From NCBI GenBank assembly GCA_016209895.1, contig JACQVH010000244.1, positions 1 through 53,606 of the forward strand: a stretch of 53,606 nucleotides of DNA, given 5' to 3'. The position numbers were made by a program, and so were the translations under genes. The DNA is from Candidatus Hydrogenedentota bacterium. GTDB lineage: Bacteria > Hydrogenedentota > Hydrogenedentia > Hydrogenedentales > SLHB01. Each line of letters begins with the position of its first letter. The first letter of the stretch is position 1. Shown one piece after another: positions 25,552 through 36,097 of this stretch. A model generated the notes under the pieces. That model was not told the DNA's origin. It did no database searches and saw nothing but the letters and a program-made list of their open reading frames with translations.

Positions 25552-26268
25552 ATGTGGAAAATTGAGATAGCTACCTTCCTGTCACTCGTCCTCTTGGTCC
25601 CGTATTTCGGGTGGGGCGTCTATACTCTGCGACTGCGCTTCCGGTTCCACGAAGAACTGAATCCCGTAGTTGAAACCACCACCCTCGCCTGCCTGTTCGT
25701 CTTCTACGTCTTCGAGCTCGCCCTGCTCTCCGTCTGGCTCGAGGACAACCCGGTGTTCCTGATCTTCTCCGTCCTGGGTCTGGTGGTTTCGGGAGCGGCC
25801 CTGTATGGCTCGATGGCGATTTCCCTTCTGTCGCGGGTCATCGTCGAAATGATGATGCCCTCCGGCCACAACTCGGTCGCGGAACCGCGCTACGGTCCCG
25901 CCGAGGCCCTCGAGCGGCAAGGCGATTTCGACGGTGCCGTACAGGAGTATATGGTTATTGCGCGAATCTTTCCGCGGGACCCCACAACGGCCATCCGGAT
26001 CGGGGACAATCTGATGAAGCTCGGCCGACCTCAAGACGCCGCGCCGTGGTTCGAGCGCGGACTCGCCAACCTGAACTCGCCTGAAAAGAGCCTCGTCGTA
26101 ACCAACCGCTTGTGCGAGATTTACCACCGCCATCTGAATCGCGGCGATTCCGCCACGCGTGTCCTTCAAAATTACCTGGAAAAGTTCCCGACCGCCGAGT
26201 ACGCCGGGACCATCCGTGATCGCCTCCGCCAACTCACAGGCGCTTCCCAAACGACCTCAGTCGTGTAA
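25552..26268 (+). CDS. Membrane-anchored TPR protein
   Basis: A 238-residue protein. Three hydrophobic helices occupy about residues 5-25, 42-62 and 68-95 (IATFLSLVLLVPYFGWGVY, TLACLFVFYVFELALLSVW, LIFSVLGLVVSGAALYGSM). The rest has tetratricopeptide-like helices with the A-L-E-R-Q-G-D-F-D-G-A pattern (AEALERQGDFDGAVQEYMVI, PQDAAPWFERGLANLN), predicted to face the cytoplasm. TPRs typically hold protein partners; no partner is visible here. The nearest Shine-Dalgarno-like GGAGG is more than 20 bases upstream, so the start is less certain. It is the first of a plus-strand run with the propeller gene. Confidence 0.68.
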   Translation: MWKIEIATFLSLVLLVPYFGWGVYTLRLRFRFHEELNPVVETTTLACLFVFYVFELALLSVWLEDNPVFLIFSVLGLVVSGAALYGSMAISLLSRVIVEMMMPSGHNSVAEPRYGPAEALERQGDFDGAVQEYMVIARIFPRDPTTAIRIGDNLMKLGRPQDAAPWFERGLANLNSPEKSLVVTNRLCEIYHRHLNRGDSATRVLQNYLEKFPTAEYAGTIRDRLRQLTGASQTTSVV

Positions 26269-26404
26269 AAGAAGCGCCATTCCCACGCCCTGCGCCTACC
26301 GTTTCCCTCACCAGTTATCTTTACAAAATGTTCGCGCCGACCTTTCGTGGCGCATTCCTTCTTGACTGCGGCCTTGAACGGCGCTGTGTATTTTGTGGCG
26401 TTTC

Positions 26405-28387
26405 ATGATAGCTTATAACCTCATGGGTGGTGGTTTTCTTGCGATAATTCTCATGTGCACGGCGAACATGGCTGCATCTCAAGTTGCCGTAGACTACGCG
26501 GAGCCGAAGCACGTGGACGACTGGCTTCGCCATCCGGTAATCGGCGATCCGTCGTTCGATGCCTTCGTGCACCACGCCGGCAACCCGGTTCATCGCGGCG
26601 CGCCGCCGCTCGAATGGCCGGTGAATGGTTTCCTCTTCGAAGACCCTCCGAGCGGCGACTGGTTCATCTACGTCGGCCACTACGCGCAAGGCTATGCCGT
26701 GGGTCCGGGAAAAACCATGGTGTGCACGGTATACCGTTCGAAAGATCGAGGCCGGACTTGGACCCATCTCGGCCCCATTTTCCCCGACGATCCCTTCACC
26801 TTCGAAGGTGATACCTCACCTGTAGGTTATGCGCCGGATGTATCGGTCGTGTACGCCGACGGCCGGTACCACATGGTCTACGACTGGGCGACCACCAATT
26901 CGACTTGGGAAACTATGGCGAATCCGATTCCGGGCACCGATAGCGGGATTGGTTACGCGTGGGCGGAACGGCCGGAAGGCCCGTTTCAGCGCACATCACC
27001 ACCCGTCTATCGCACCAGCGCCTACCCCGCGTATCTCGGCAAGTATCGCCGCGGGTACGCCGCCTCGCTGATTCGGCGCAAGCACGATTGGCTCGTTCTG
27101 GCGATGAATGATTCCGGCCTAGATTTCGGCTGGGCGCTTGTCGGTATGACGGCGAAGAATCCGGAAGGGCCTTATTCACAACCGGTATTTCTGCGCTGTG
27201 TGGATGACATGTACTTCCATCCGCCCCTACTCGAATTCTATCCCGCCTTCACACACCGCGGATGGATTTATGCGCCGGCGACTTCCGTGGCGCTGAATCG
27301 CAATTTCCAGGCGTTGTTTCGCGTTCGTGTCGAAGACGCGATGAACTCGGCCGCTTGGGAGCTGTATCGCTACGGCTCGCTGTGGCATTCGGACCCCGTT
27401 CCACACGAACACTACGGCCTCTGGGGACAAACCTTTTCCGGATTCGTAAGTAAAGAGGGCACGTTGAATGTCATGTTTCCATCCCGTGACCCGGACGGAT
27501 TCGGCACGATCAATGTCGCATCCCGGCCGTGGCGGCGACCCTACGCCGACCGCGGCTTTGTCATAAGCGGTCATCAAGGGTCCAGCCTAGCCCTCCTCAA
27601 GCGCGCCTACACCGATTTCGAATTGTCGGCGGAACTCACGGTCCACGGCGACGTTGCCGTGGTCTGGGGTCATCCCGCGCCGATTGGCCCCGACCGGCCT
27701 GCCTCCGACGCGACGTTGCATCCCCTTTGCTTGTCCGACCGCTACGCCCTCGAGTTGAGCGGCGCTCGATGGAAAATCGTGCAGTATCGCGACTCAGCCA
27801 CACCCATCGAAGTGGCTTCCGGCGAGCTATCGCCCACCGAGAATTGCTATCGCATCCGCCTATCGCACACCGCCGATAGCCTGTTAACGATATCCATCAA
27901 CGATCGCCCAACGTGGTCCGGGCACGTGCTGTTGGTCGAAGGGCCAGTGGGCATCCTGGCAAAACCAAACAGCCGCGCCGCAGTACACCGTTTCGAGATT
28001 GCCGGAACACGCAGCAATGGCCGATGTTCACTCCTGTTTACGGAAGGAATCCTGGGCGCAGGCGCCGCGAAAGACTCCTGGAAAAACGTGGAAGGCCCCG
28101 AGTTCCACTACGGAAAGGGCGCAGTCTCAACACGCCCGAGCGCCCGCGCGAAATGGAACTTTGAAGGCACCGGCTTCACCCTATGGGCGCCCAAAGGCCC
28201 GCAATACGGCGCGGCCGAACTTTTCGTGGACGGAAATAGTCTCGGAACCGCTGATTTCGCCGCGACCGGGATTCAAGCCTCACAGCCTCTCCTGAGCCGG
28301 CGCGATCTCAAGAATGCCTTTCACGCACTTGTAATGGTCGCGAACAAAGACCAAGTCCCCCTCGACACCTTGGAAATCGAATTCTAG
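26405..28387 (+). CDS. Secreted propeller protein with C-terminal LamG/jelly-roll and ligand-binding-like domains
   Basis: The 660-residue protein starts at ATG 26405 (MIAYNLMGGGFLAIILMCTA), giving a Sec signal; a TTG four codons upstream would extend it needlessly. A five- or six-bladed propeller is indicated by VYRSKDRGRTWTHLGP (Asp-box) and repeated GWIYAPATSVALN and GLWGQTFSGFVSK strands, as in GH43 or sialidase-like folds. The second half has a LamG-like sandwich (YTDFELSAELTVHGDVAVVW) and a last beta domain with GFTLWAPKGPQYGAAELFVDG (shortened). Architecture suggests recognition and trimming of extracellular glycans. Enzyme activity is not certain; catalytic residues could not be assigned. 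Confidence 0.68.
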   Translation: MIAYNLMGGGFLAIILMCTANMAASQVAVDYAEPKHVDDWLRHPVIGDPSFDAFVHHAGNPVHRGAPPLEWPVNGFLFEDPPSGDWFIYVGHYAQGYAVGPGKTMVCTVYRSKDRGRTWTHLGPIFPDDPFTFEGDTSPVGYAPDVSVVYADGRYHMVYDWATTNSTWETMANPIPGTDSGIGYAWAERPEGPFQRTSPPVYRTSAYPAYLGKYRRGYAASLIRRKHDWLVLAMNDSGLDFGWALVGMTAKNPEGPYSQPVFLRCVDDMYFHPPLLEFYPAFTHRGWIYAPATSVALNRNFQALFRVRVEDAMNSAAWELYRYGSLWHSDPVPHEHYGLWGQTFSGFVSKEGTLNVMFPSRDPDGFGTINVASRPWRRPYADRGFVISGHQGSSLALLKRAYTDFELSAELTVHGDVAVVWGHPAPIGPDRPASDATLHPLCLSDRYALELSGARWKIVQYRDSATPIEVASGELSPTENCYRIRLSHTADSLLTISINDRPTWSGHVLLVEGPVGILAKPNSRAAVHRFEIAGTRSNGRCSLLFTEGILGAGAAKDSWKNVEGPEFHYGKGAVSTRPSARAKWNFEGTGFTLWAPKGPQYGAAELFVDGNSLGTADFAATGIQASQPLLSRRDLKNAFHALVMVANKDQVPLDTLEIEF

Positions 28388-28439
28388 GCGAAGCAATACT
28401 GGCAGAACCGGGCGTAGACCATATAGAACACGTTGTAGC

Positions 28440-28582
28440 TGTCATGCAGAGCGCGGCGACGAATCAGGCACACTTAAGACCGAACCCTCTTGTCATTCTG
28501 AGCGCTAGCGAAGAATCTCGCCTACCAACGTCTTGGGTACCGGAGATTCTTCGTCCCGCGCGACGCGGGACTCAGAATGACA
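28440..28582. repeat. Second TGTCATTCTGAGCG repeat island (paired copies form a long hairpin)
   Basis: A degenerate copy starts at 28440 (TGTCATGCAGAGCG). A plus copy runs from 28491 with TGTCATTCTGAGCG, and a minus copy ends CTCAGAATGACA at 28571-28582. GGAGATTCTTCG inside the minus copy complements CGAAGAATCTC of the plus copy, so 28491-28582 can fold on itself. Same family as 12591-12757. Confidence 0.85.
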
Positions 28583-28691
28583 GAGAGAGCAGGTTTGTTC
28601 GGTGTACAAGATTCTTCCCCCGCCGCCGTGACCGGCTCAAAATGGTTTCATGGGGTCATGTGTCGTCGAGTGAATGGCGTTACCACCGATA

Positions 28692-28721
28692 TTGGCCGCT
28701 GCGCGCCGATCATGATACAAT
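28692..28721 (+). promoter_or_regulatory. Putative sigma-70-type promoter of the pseudopilin-like gene
   Basis: TTGGCC (28692-28697) and TACAAT (28716-28721) with an 18-base spacer. The GATACAATGAAT context also appears before the sigma-54 activator gene at 49168-49179. Confidence 0.4.
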
Positions 28722-28750
28722 GAATTAGCAAGTCTGTACGGGGTGTGACT

Positions 28751-29752
28751 ATGCGTTCATTGTTCGTTTCCCGACGCGAGGGGCTGACGCTTCTTGAACT
28801 GCTGGTAATTATCGGGCTCATCGTTATTCTCGCTGCGATTCTGCTTCCCGGTCTTGCTAATGACAAACCGCGCAACCGCTTCACGTGTCCAAATCACCTT
28901 AAGCAACTCGGCATTATTTGCAAGATGTACGCCGGGGAACACACGAGCGCCGGCCTTTGTCCGCGAATTCACGGCGACGAGACCTTCGGTTCCGCCTCAG
29001 GCGCTCCCGGCTGTAAGTTTATCGAGGACGATTTCGACTACGCGCCTGACATGCGCGCGATCTACCCGGAGTATCTTTCTGACCCTTTGATACTCGTGTG
29101 CCCTAAGGCATTTGGATTGAGGGAGAACCACCGATCTGAGTGGCGCGGCCTCAGTGCGGCTATAGGCCAGATTGAGGATGACGGTAGTGGCCGCTGCAAA
29201 TACCGAGGCTTAATCACCAATGCCGATTCGAGCTACATCTACTTTGGATGGGTGGTTGATAAAGTTGAGGATACCGATCCTTATCTCTCGGACGCGGACG
29301 CAAGTACGTTGAGCTTGTCATCCGGTGGTCCTGCGCAAATCGTCGCGCTGATCAATTACCTGCAGACAGGGCGCGGGTCTCCCAATCCGGCCAAAGCCTA
29401 TGACGAGGATATCGAGGTGCCAAAATACCTGCCACCCGGCAGCGACCTAAAGAACGTAGGCAACGGACCTGCGGGCGATACGCTCTATCGGATTCGTGAA
29501 GGCGTCGAACGCCTTCTCACTACCGAGACCCTGAATTCCCCCGGAGCGGCGCGACGGGCCCAAGCGAAGATACCCGTTCTGTTTGACCGGACGGACCACG
29601 ATCCGTTAGCCGCGCCCAAACGAGATCAACGCGTCAACGTTCTCTACCTGGACGGACACGTCGAGGCCGTGGGTGGTACCGGAAAGTTTCCCGTATCAAA
29701 GAACTTCGCTGGGATGACGCTCGCGCTTCCCCCGCCGCACGAGACACCGTAG
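28751..29752 (+). CDS. Type II secretion pseudopilin-like protein with H-X9-DG-like C-terminal motif
   Basis: The roughly 333-residue protein opens with a prepilin leader: basic residues, then EGLTLLELLVIIGLIVILAA with the key Glu at +5 of the mature form and a hydrophobic helix (residues 12-34). The C-terminal LYLDGHVEAVGG matches the DG-containing end typical of pseudopilin-like families abundant in planctomycete-type genomes (Pfam DUF1559 and relatives). It probably is cleaved by a prepilin peptidase and held at the inner membrane or carried outward. The start at ATG 28751 is chosen over a GTG two codons earlier; neither has a strong Shine-Dalgarno site. Role beyond secretion or adhesion is not evident. 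Confidence 0.8.
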   Translation: MRSLFVSRREGLTLLELLVIIGLIVILAAILLPGLANDKPRNRFTCPNHLKQLGIICKMYAGEHTSAGLCPRIHGDETFGSASGAPGCKFIEDDFDYAPDMRAIYPEYLSDPLILVCPKAFGLRENHRSEWRGLSAAIGQIEDDGSGRCKYRGLITNADSSYIYFGWVVDKVEDTDPYLSDADASTLSLSSGGPAQIVALINYLQTGRGSPNPAKAYDEDIEVPKYLPPGSDLKNVGNGPAGDTLYRIREGVERLLTTETLNSPGAARRAQAKIPVLFDRTDHDPLAAPKRDQRVNVLYLDGHVEAVGGTGKFPVSKNFAGMTLALPPPHETP

Positions 29753-29801
29753 CATCGTTCTCGCGTGCCGGCGCTTGCAGTCGGTTCTCTGTGGTCAAAA
29801 T

Positions 29802-32800
29802 TCAATGGCGGTTCGCCAAGTAATACAGTATCGGCACGGCCATGCGGGAGAGCAACAGCGAGGCCACTTCACCGGCCATCAGCGAGAGGGCCAGACCCTG
29901 GAAAATCGGGTCGAAAAGAATCACCGAAGCCCCGACGATGACCGCCGCCGCCGTCAGTAGCATCGGCCGGAACCGGACCGCGCCGGCATCCACTACGGCT
30001 GATGCGAGCGGCATTCCCTGTTTCAGACGCAGCTCGATGAAATCCACCAGTATGATCGAGTTCCGCACCACAATCCCCGCCCCCGCAATGAAACCGATCA
30101 TCGAAGTCGCCGTAAAGAACGCGCCCAGGAGCCAGTGCGCCGGCAGAATCCCGACCAGCGAGAACGGTATCGCGGCCATGATCACTAATGGCGTCTTCAG
30201 CGACTGGAACCAGCCCACAACCAGAATGAAGATCAGCACCAGCACCGCGGCGAACGCTAGGCCCATGTCGCGGAATACTTCGTAGGTGACGAACCATTCG
30301 CCGTCCCACTTAACGGCGAGCTTCTCGGTCGAGAACGGCTGCATGGTCGAGTATTGCTCGATGCGATAACCTTCGGGAATCTGCAGTTCTTTGACTTGCC
30401 GCATCAGGTTCGTAATCACGTACACGGGACTCTCCCCGCGCCCGCCCACGTCGCCCGTGATGTAAACCACGGGCATCAGGTTCTTGTGATAAATGCTCTT
30501 GTCCTCGACGGTCTCCTCGACCCGTACCAATTCGCCCAACGACACCAGATTGCCCGCGTCGCCCTGGACTTTGATCTCGCGGAGCCGCTCGATGCCGGAC
30601 CGCTCGGCCTCCGGTAGGCGGAGCACAATCGGAACGTCCTCCTTTTCGCGCGGCTGGTGAATCAAGCCGACGGCGAACCCTTCCAACGCCAGGCTCAGCG
30701 TCGAGGAAATCTGTTGCACCGACACGCCGTTCAGCGCGGCCTTCTCCTGGTCCACCGCGACGTGGAACTTCGTCTGATCATCCTCGACGTACCAGTCCGT
30801 GTCCACCACGCCTTCGGTGCGCTCGAAGATATCGCGTACTTGCCGCGCCAGCTCGATCTGCCGGGTATAGTTCGGTCCATAAACCTCCGCGACGAGCGTC
30901 TGCAATACAGGAGGCCCCGGCGGAACCTCCGACACCTTCACGCGCGCGCCATGCCGCTTCGCGATCTCCTGGATCGAGGGCCGCACGCGTTTGGCGATGT
31001 CGTGGCTCTGCGCCGAACGCGCCTCCTTGGGCGCGAGGTTGACTTGGATATCGGCCTCGTTGGCCCGGCTTCTCAGAAAGTAATGACGCACCAGTCCGTT
31101 GAAGTTGTGCGGCGCGGCGGTTCCGACGTACATCTGATAATTGGCCACCTCCGGCGCGGTGCGCACATACTCCGCGATCTCGCGCGTCACGGCGGCAGTC
31201 TGCTCCAGCGTCGCGCCTTCGGGCATGTCAATGATGACCTGGAACTCGCTCTTGTTATCGAAGGGCAGCATTTTGACGAGGACAAGGCCCAACGGCACCA
31301 GCGTGCACGCCGCCAGAAGCAACAGCACCACACCGAGCAGGAACCCGTAGCGCACCACGGGCACAACGATTAGCGGTTTCATCACGCGCCGATACATGCG
31401 GTCCATCCAACTTTCATGATGCCCGGAAGTCGCGGGCGCCGGTTCTTTCTTCCGCCGCCCCAACAGTCTCATTAGTTTTGCGCGCAGGCCGCTGCCATGG
31501 TCCGATTCGCGTTTGAGCAATCGCACCGCCGCCCACGGCGTCACCATGAACGATATCGCGACCGAGAAGACCATGGCCGCCGACGCGCCGACCGGGATCG
31601 GCTTCATATACGGACCCATTAGCCCCCGCACGAACGCCATCGGTAAGATCGCCGCGATGACGGCGGCGGTCGCGAGCAATGTCGGATTGCCGACTTCGTC
31701 CACGGCCCGGACGGCGACGTCGTAGACGGTCCGCCCCTTGCTTTCGGGTAGGTGAAAATGCCGGACGATGTTTTCGACTACGACTATGGCGTCGTCCACC
31801 AGGATTCCGATGGAAAAGATCAGCGCGAACAACGTGACGCGATTCAGTGTGTAGTCGTATAAGTAAAAGACCATCAGTGTCAACGCCAGCGTCACCGGGA
31901 TGGCCAGCGCTACCGTGCCCGATTCGCGCAAACCCAACGTCAGCGCGATCAGGAGCGTCACCGAAAGAATCGCCAATCCCATGTGATACAGCAGCTCATC
32001 CGATTTCTCCTTCGCGGTCTCGCCATAGTTCCGCGTGACGCCCATCTGCACGTCGCTGGGAACGGCGATGCCCTGCGATTCCTCGACTTTCTCGAGCACG
32101 TGATCCGCGACCACTATGGCGTTGGTGCCTTTCCGCTTGGCCACGGAGATCGTCACCGCGGGACGGATGCCCCCGCCGGGAGTCGTTTCGCCGTGCGTCC
32201 CCAGACGATGCGTGTGCTCTGCGGCCGGGCCTTCGCCGTAGAACACGTATTGCGCGGGTTCTTCGGGGCCGTCCACGATTTCTGCGACGTCGCGCAGATA
32301 GACGGGCCGACCGTTCCACACGCCGATCACCACGTTGCCCACGGCTTCCGCGTCATCGAGGAAGGCGCCGGCTTCGACGAGGAACTCGCGATTCGCTTCG
32401 GAATACGCCCCAGCCGGCGATTGCGCGTTGGCCTGCGTCAGTTTGGGAATGATCGCGGCCGGCGCCACGCCGTACGCGGCCATGCGCGACTTATCGAGCG
32501 CCACACGTACTTGGCGGCGTTGGCCACCAATGAGTTTGACTTCGGAAACGTTGGAGATTTCCTTGATCGAGTCATGCAACTGTGCCGCGATCCGCCGCAG
32601 GGTGAAATGATCGTAGCCTTCGCCCGAAAGCGTCAGCGCCAGGATCGGTACGTCGTCAATCGAGCGGGGCTTGATCAGGGGTTCGCTGGCACCGGGTGGG
32701 ATCAGGTCGAAGTTGGCAAACATCTTCTGATTGAGCCGAACGATGGCGTCTTCCTCGTTTTCGCCCACGTAGAAGCGCACCACGGCAAAGGACGCACCCG

Positions 32801-33107
32801 GACTCGAGGTCGAATAGATGTACTCGACGCCGGGAATCTCCCAGAGCAATTTCTCCATCGGCTTGGTGACGCGCTCTTCCACCTCCTTTGCGCTCGCGCC
32901 GGGCATCTGCACGAACACGTCCACCATCGGCACGATGATCTGCGGTTCCTCTTCGCGCGGCAGCAAGGCCACTGCCCCAAGACCCAGTAGAATGGACGCA
33001 CTGATGATCAGGGGCGTCAGCTTGGATTTGATGAAGGCGTGCGCGACCTTTCCGGCCAGTCCCAGCTTCTCGACCACGGGCGGTGAATCCCCAATTCCGG
33101 CGGTCAC
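29802..33107 (-). CDS. RND multidrug/solute efflux transporter, inner membrane subunit
   Basis: The 1101-residue protein has the RND layout: one N-terminal transmembrane helix ([17 protein letters not shown]), a large periplasmic pore domain, TM2-6, a second periplasmic domain and TM7-12. [21 protein letters not shown] carries the proton-relay Asp-Asp of TM4; [19 protein letters not shown] and the repeated second half match. It starts at GTG 33107, only four bases after the adaptor's stop, so the pair is translated as one unit. It exports drugs, metals or envelope lipids from the periplasm; substrate is not evident. The outer-membrane partner is not in the window. Confidence 0.94.
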   Translation of the reverse strand: MTAGIGDSPPVVEKLGLAGKVAHAFIKSKLTPLIISASILLGLGAVALLPREEEPQIIVPMVDVFVQMPGASAKEVEERVTKPMEKLLWEIPGVEYIYSTSSPGASFAVVRFYVGENEEDAIVRLNQKMFANFDLIPPGASEPLIKPRSIDDVPILALTLSGEGYDHFTLRRIAAQLHDSIKEISNVSEVKLIGGQRRQVRVALDKSRMAAYGVAPAAIIPKLTQANAQSPAGAYSEANREFLVEAGAFLDDAEAVGNVVIGVWNGRPVYLRDVAEIVDGPEEPAQYVFYGEGPAAEHTHRLGTHGETTPGGGIRPAVTISVAKRKGTNAIVVADHVLEKVEESQGIAVPSDVQMGVTRNYGETAKEKSDELLYHMGLAILSVTLLIALTLGLRESGTVALAIPVTLALTLMVFYLYDYTLNRVTLFALIFSIGILVDDAIVVVENIVRHFHLPESKGRTVYDVAVRAVDEVGNPTLLATAAVIAAILPMAFVRGLMGPYMKPIPVGASAAMVFSVAISFMVTPWAAVRLLKRESDHGSGLRAKLMRLLGRRKKEPAPATSGHHESWMDRMYRRVMKPLIVVPVVRYGFLLGVVLLLLAACTLVPLGLVLVKMLPFDNKSEFQVIIDMPEGATLEQTAAVTREIAEYVRTAPEVANYQMYVGTAAPHNFNGLVRHYFLRSRANEADIQVNLAPKEARSAQSHDIAKRVRPSIQEIAKRHGARVKVSEVPPGPPVLQTLVAEVYGPNYTRQIELARQVRDIFERTEGVVDTDWYVEDDQTKFHVAVDQEKAALNGVSVQQISSTLSLALEGFAVGLIHQPREKEDVPIVLRLPEAERSGIERLREIKVQGDAGNLVSLGELVRVEETVEDKSIYHKNLMPVVYITGDVGGRGESPVYVITNLMRQVKELQIPEGYRIEQYSTMQPFSTEKLAVKWDGEWFVTYEVFRDMGLAFAAVLVLIFILVVGWFQSLKTPLVIMAAIPFSLVGILPAHWLLGAFFTATSMIGFIAGAGIVVRNSIILVDFIELRLKQGMPLASAVVDAGAVRFRPMLLTAAAVIVGASVILFDPIFQGLALSLMAGEVASLLLSRMAVPILYYLANRH

Positions 33108-33111
33108 GGGA

Positions 33112-34308
33112 CTACGGCTCGACGCGGGCGCCGTCGCTGACGCGCTCCACGTTTTCGATCACCACGCGGTCCCCCTCATTCAGCCCCGACAGTACTTCGA
33201 TCCGCTCACCGAAACGCTTCCCGGTCCGGATGATCCGGAGGTGGGCAACGCCCCGCTCATCAACAGCGAATACACCGGTAATTTGTCCGCGTTCGGTCAC
33301 GGCCGTTGCCGGTATGGTCATCGTCGGTCTCTCAATGCCGGCGAACTGGGCGCGACCGAATATTCCGGAGCGGAGGGTCTCCGCGGGTGGCAGCTCAACC
33401 TTGACCAGGAAACTGCGACTGGCCGGGTCCGCCGCCGGCACGATCTCCGCGACGACGCCATCGAGTGGCGGGGCGCCGAGCGCGTCAATAACGACGGCTG
33501 CCTTGTTGCCGGGCTCAATTCGGCCCACGTGCGCTTCGTCCACCGTGACTTCCAATCGCCAATGGTCCCGCGCCTCGATCTCGAGCAACGACACGCCCGG
33601 CGCCGCCATGTCGCCCACGTCCACGTTCTTCATTGTAACCCTACCGGCCATCGGCGCGGTCAGTTGTGTGTAACTGAGCATGACTCGCGCGTTCTTCAGT
33701 TCGGCCTCCGCCTGTGCGATCCTTGCGTCCACTTCGTTCCGCTTCGCGCGTAGGGACTGATACATCTCCCCGGCCCGCGCCGACTCGGCGGTCGCGGCCT
33801 TTTGTTTTGCCTCGGCCTCGTCGTAGGCTTGCCGGCTTACCGCCTGCTGTTGAGACAGATTCCGGTACCGCTCGAAGGTCGTCTGCGCCAGCGACTTCCC
33901 GGCATCTGCCGCCGCTTTTCCTTGTGCCGTGGCTTGCGTCGCTCGCTCGACTTCCTCCCGGGATTGCTGCGCCTCGTTCAGGCCGCTCTCCGCTTTCTGT
34001 AGCTGGGCGCGGGCTTCCCGATCGTCAATGTTTATCAGAGCTTGCCCCGGCTCGACCGAGTCCCCCTCTTTGACGTTGACCGCCACGACATGACCCACAA
34101 TTCTGCTCTGAATTGTCGCGGAACTCACGGGCCGGACCGTCCCGACCGCCTCGTACGACGTTTCAACCGCTTCCTTCTTCAGGACTTCCACCTTCGCTTT
34201 CACGGCCGGTCCGGCGACCTCGGCCTGCCCTTCGGAACCGGTCCGATGACAATGCGGCAAAAGGAGCGCAGCAAGGAGAAATACGCTGGTCCTGACAAGC
34301 GTTTTCAT
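33112..34308 (-). CDS. RND efflux periplasmic adaptor (membrane fusion protein)
   Basis: The 398-residue protein starts [20 protein letters not shown], a Sec or lipoprotein-type signal with Cys at the end though the box is irregular. The lipoyl-like halves and the coiled hairpin are seen: [19 protein letters not shown], then the Ala/Gln/Glu-rich hairpin [20 protein letters not shown] (abridged), then [14 protein letters not shown] and the beta-barrel. It precedes the RND pump gene by four bases. The start at 34308 is chosen because the nine upstream codons are not family-like. It bridges the inner pump and an outer-membrane channel. Confidence 0.93.
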   Translation of the reverse strand: MKTLVRTSVFLLAALLLPHCHRTGSEGQAEVAGPAVKAKVEVLKKEAVETSYEAVGTVRPVSSATIQSRIVGHVVAVNVKEGDSVEPGQALINIDDREARAQLQKAESGLNEAQQSREEVERATQATAQGKAAADAGKSLAQTTFERYRNLSQQQAVSRQAYDEAEAKQKAATAESARAGEMYQSLRAKRNEVDARIAQAEAELKNARVMLSYTQLTAPMAGRVTMKNVDVGDMAAPGVSLLEIEARDHWRLEVTVDEAHVGRIEPGNKAAVVIDALGAPPLDGVVAEIVPAADPASRSFLVKVELPPAETLRSGIFGRAQFAGIERPTMTIPATAVTERGQITGVFAVDERGVAHLRIIRTGKRFGERIEVLSGLNEGDRVVIENVERVSDGARVEP

Positions 34309-34440
34309 AGCCCCGAATTGAACACTCCAATTCATTGCGTTTCCTTACGAATTTTGCAGCCTTACTCTCGCGCCACAGTTCTAGCGCAACCATCCCCCAT
34401 TCCCCGCTTGATTCCTCCCGAACTTCCTGCGTTTCCTTCG

Positions 34441-34641
34441 CTAGGCCTTCGAACAGCGTCGGAACCCGAGCTTCTCAAGGAACCACACCATGGGACACCA
34501 ATCGGTGAAACCCGACTGAAGCAGATTCGCTCCGACAAAGGCCGTAAACAGCAGCCAGTACAGGCTATGGACAGCAGCGAGCCCTACACTCAGCAACACA
34601 AAAGTCCCCGCGATTAGTCTGAGAGCACGTTCGACGTGCAT
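34441..34641 (-). CDS. DUF2892 small membrane protein (YgaP-like transmembrane domain)
   Basis: The 66-residue protein matches the DUF2892 family: NVERALR-like start (HVERALRLIAGTFVLLSVGLA), then HSLYWLLFTAFVGANLLQSGF and the end FTDWCPMVWFLEKLGF with the Cys. Two membrane helices are predicted. It has a strong GGAGG seven to eight bases upstream. It precedes the adaptor and RND genes on the same strand with a 133-base gap. DUF2892 proteins often accompany rhodanese or sulfide/thiol metabolism genes, but no rhodanese is present here. Function is unknown. Confidence 0.85.
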   Translation of the reverse strand: MHVERALRLIAGTFVLLSVGLAAVHSLYWLLFTAFVGANLLQSGFTDWCPMVWFLEKLGFRRCSKA

Positions 34642-34735
34642 AATAAAATCCTCCTTGGAGATGACCCAATTGCGTGACCCCTATTATTGCCTAAAAGGCC
34701 GGCTTAATGCCAATGGAGACCTGTTTGACTGGGTG

Positions 34736-34783
34736 GACAGGTCTGACCTGTCCGACTCGTCCGACTAGTCTGACAAGTCCGAC
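34736..34783. repeat. GACnnGTCn 9-bp tandem array, five units
   Basis: GACAGGTCT, GACCTGTCC, GACTCGTCC, GACTAGTCT and GACAAGTCC follow each other without a gap from 34736 to 34780, then GACCGAC. Each unit is GACnnGTC, a palindrome with a two-base core, and the ninth base is C or T. Adjacent units also form a perfect GGACAGGT-CTG-ACCTGTCC hairpin. The same array type recurs at 21507 and 40108. Confidence 0.85.
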
Positions 34784-34879
34784 CGACAACCCCTATGCGC
34801 CATGAACGACGCGTGTGCTATGCTTAGACGGCGTAAAGTTTTACGTGCATCGCGCCGATCTTAGGACTAAAGGAAAGCC

Positions 34880-36097
34880 ATGACCTTGGACTCTACACTT
34901 GCGGAGCGGCCTAACGTTACACCGCCGCACGGCGGCCGTCGGTACACCATCCGCTACTGTGTCCGCTGTGTCATGCCGGAAACTAAGCCGGACTTGCATA
35001 TTGACGCCGAAGGCGTTTGCAGTGCCTGCCGGTACCTCGAAAGCCGGAAGGAAATTGATTGGGCGCAACGGAAGACCAAACTGCTCCGAATTCTCGATCG
35101 CTATCGCTCCAAAGACGGCGCCAACTATGACTGCGTTATTCCCGTCAGCGGCGGCAAGGACAGCCATTTCCAGACGCTCCGCATGCTCGAACTGGGCATG
35201 AAGCCGCTGTGCGTGACGGCCTCGACCTGCAAACTCTCTGAAATCGGGCGGAAGAACATCGAGAATCTAAAAAGACTGGGCGTGGACTATATCGAAGTCA
35301 CGAGCAACCCCGTCATACGCCGCAAGATCAATCGCCTGGCTCTCACGCAAGTAGGAGACATCTCCTGGCCGGAGCACGTCAGTATCTTCACCATCCCAGT
35401 CCGGATCGCCGTTCAGTTCAACGTCCCGCTCATCGTCTGGGGCGAGAACTCGCAGAACGAATACGGCGGCCCGGCGAGCGCGGCGGCTAATAACGTACTT
35501 ACGCGGCGCTGGCTCGAAGAATTCGGCGGGCTACTGGGCCTGCGGGTGAGCGACCTAATCGGTCAAGACGGGATCACTCGACAGGATTTGATCCAGTTCA
35601 CGTATCTTTCCGATGAAGACCTCGCGCGCGTCGGTGTGACCGGTCTGTTCCTGGGCTACTACCTGCCTTGGGACGGCTATACCAACGCTTTGCTGGCCCA
35701 GGCGCACGGGTTCACCACGTATCAGAAGCCCGTCGAAGGTTCGCTCGTCAATTATGAGAACCTCGACAACTGCCACACGGGTATTCACGACTATTTCAAA
35801 TTCCTCAAATACGGTTTCGGCCGCGCCACGGACCTGGCCTGCCTGCACATCCGCCGGGGGAGACTGTCGCGCGCCGACGCCGTCGAATTGGTCAAGACGC
35901 ATGATGGCCGGTTCCCCTGGGTCTATCTGGGTTGCCCTCTCGAAGAAATCCTCGGCGAAATGAATATGAACGTCGAAGAGTTCGTCCGCACCTGCGACCG
36001 GTTCACCAACAAGAAACTCTTCGTGTGCGACGCGCGCGGCCAGTTGGCAAAAGATCAATTCGGCAATCTCACCAAGATCAACTACGACAACGAATGA
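34880..36097 (+). CDS. N-acetyl sugar amidotransferase (WbpG/PseA-like)
   Basis: The 405-residue protein has a zinc-binding start (YCVRCVMPETKPDLHIDAEG then VCSACRY) and the PP-loop ATP-pyrophosphatase motif IPVSGGKDSHF, as in the WbpG/PseA amidotransferases that replace an acetamido oxygen with nitrogen, giving acetamidino sugars. LIVWGENSQNEYGG and YYLPWDGYTNALLAQ are further family blocks. It overlaps the next gene by ATGA, and ammonia is expected to come from the HisH2-HisF2 pair directly downstream. AAAGGAAAG sits before the ATG. Context fits a lipopolysaccharide or glycoprotein sugar pathway. Exact substrate sugar not known. Confidence 0.92.
   Translation: MTLDSTLAERPNVTPPHGGRRYTIRYCVRCVMPETKPDLHIDAEGVCSACRYLESRKEIDWAQRKTKLLRILDRYRSKDGANYDCVIPVSGGKDSHFQTLRMLELGMKPLCVTASTCKLSEIGRKNIENLKRLGVDYIEVTSNPVIRRKINRLALTQVGDISWPEHVSIFTIPVRIAVQFNVPLIVWGENSQNEYGGPASAAANNVLTRRWLEEFGGLLGLRVSDLIGQDGITRQDLIQFTYLSDEDLARVGVTGLFLGYYLPWDGYTNALLAQAHGFTTYQKPVEGSLVNYENLDNCHTGIHDYFKFLKYGFGRATDLACLHIRRGRLSRADAVELVKTHDGRFPWVYLGCPLEEILGEMNMNVEEFVRTCDRFTNKKLFVCDARGQLAKDQFGNLTKINYDNE

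Noticed and set aside
34736-34783. CRISPR array
   Set aside because: The unit is 9 bases, with no spacer of 30-40 bases and no cas genes in the window.
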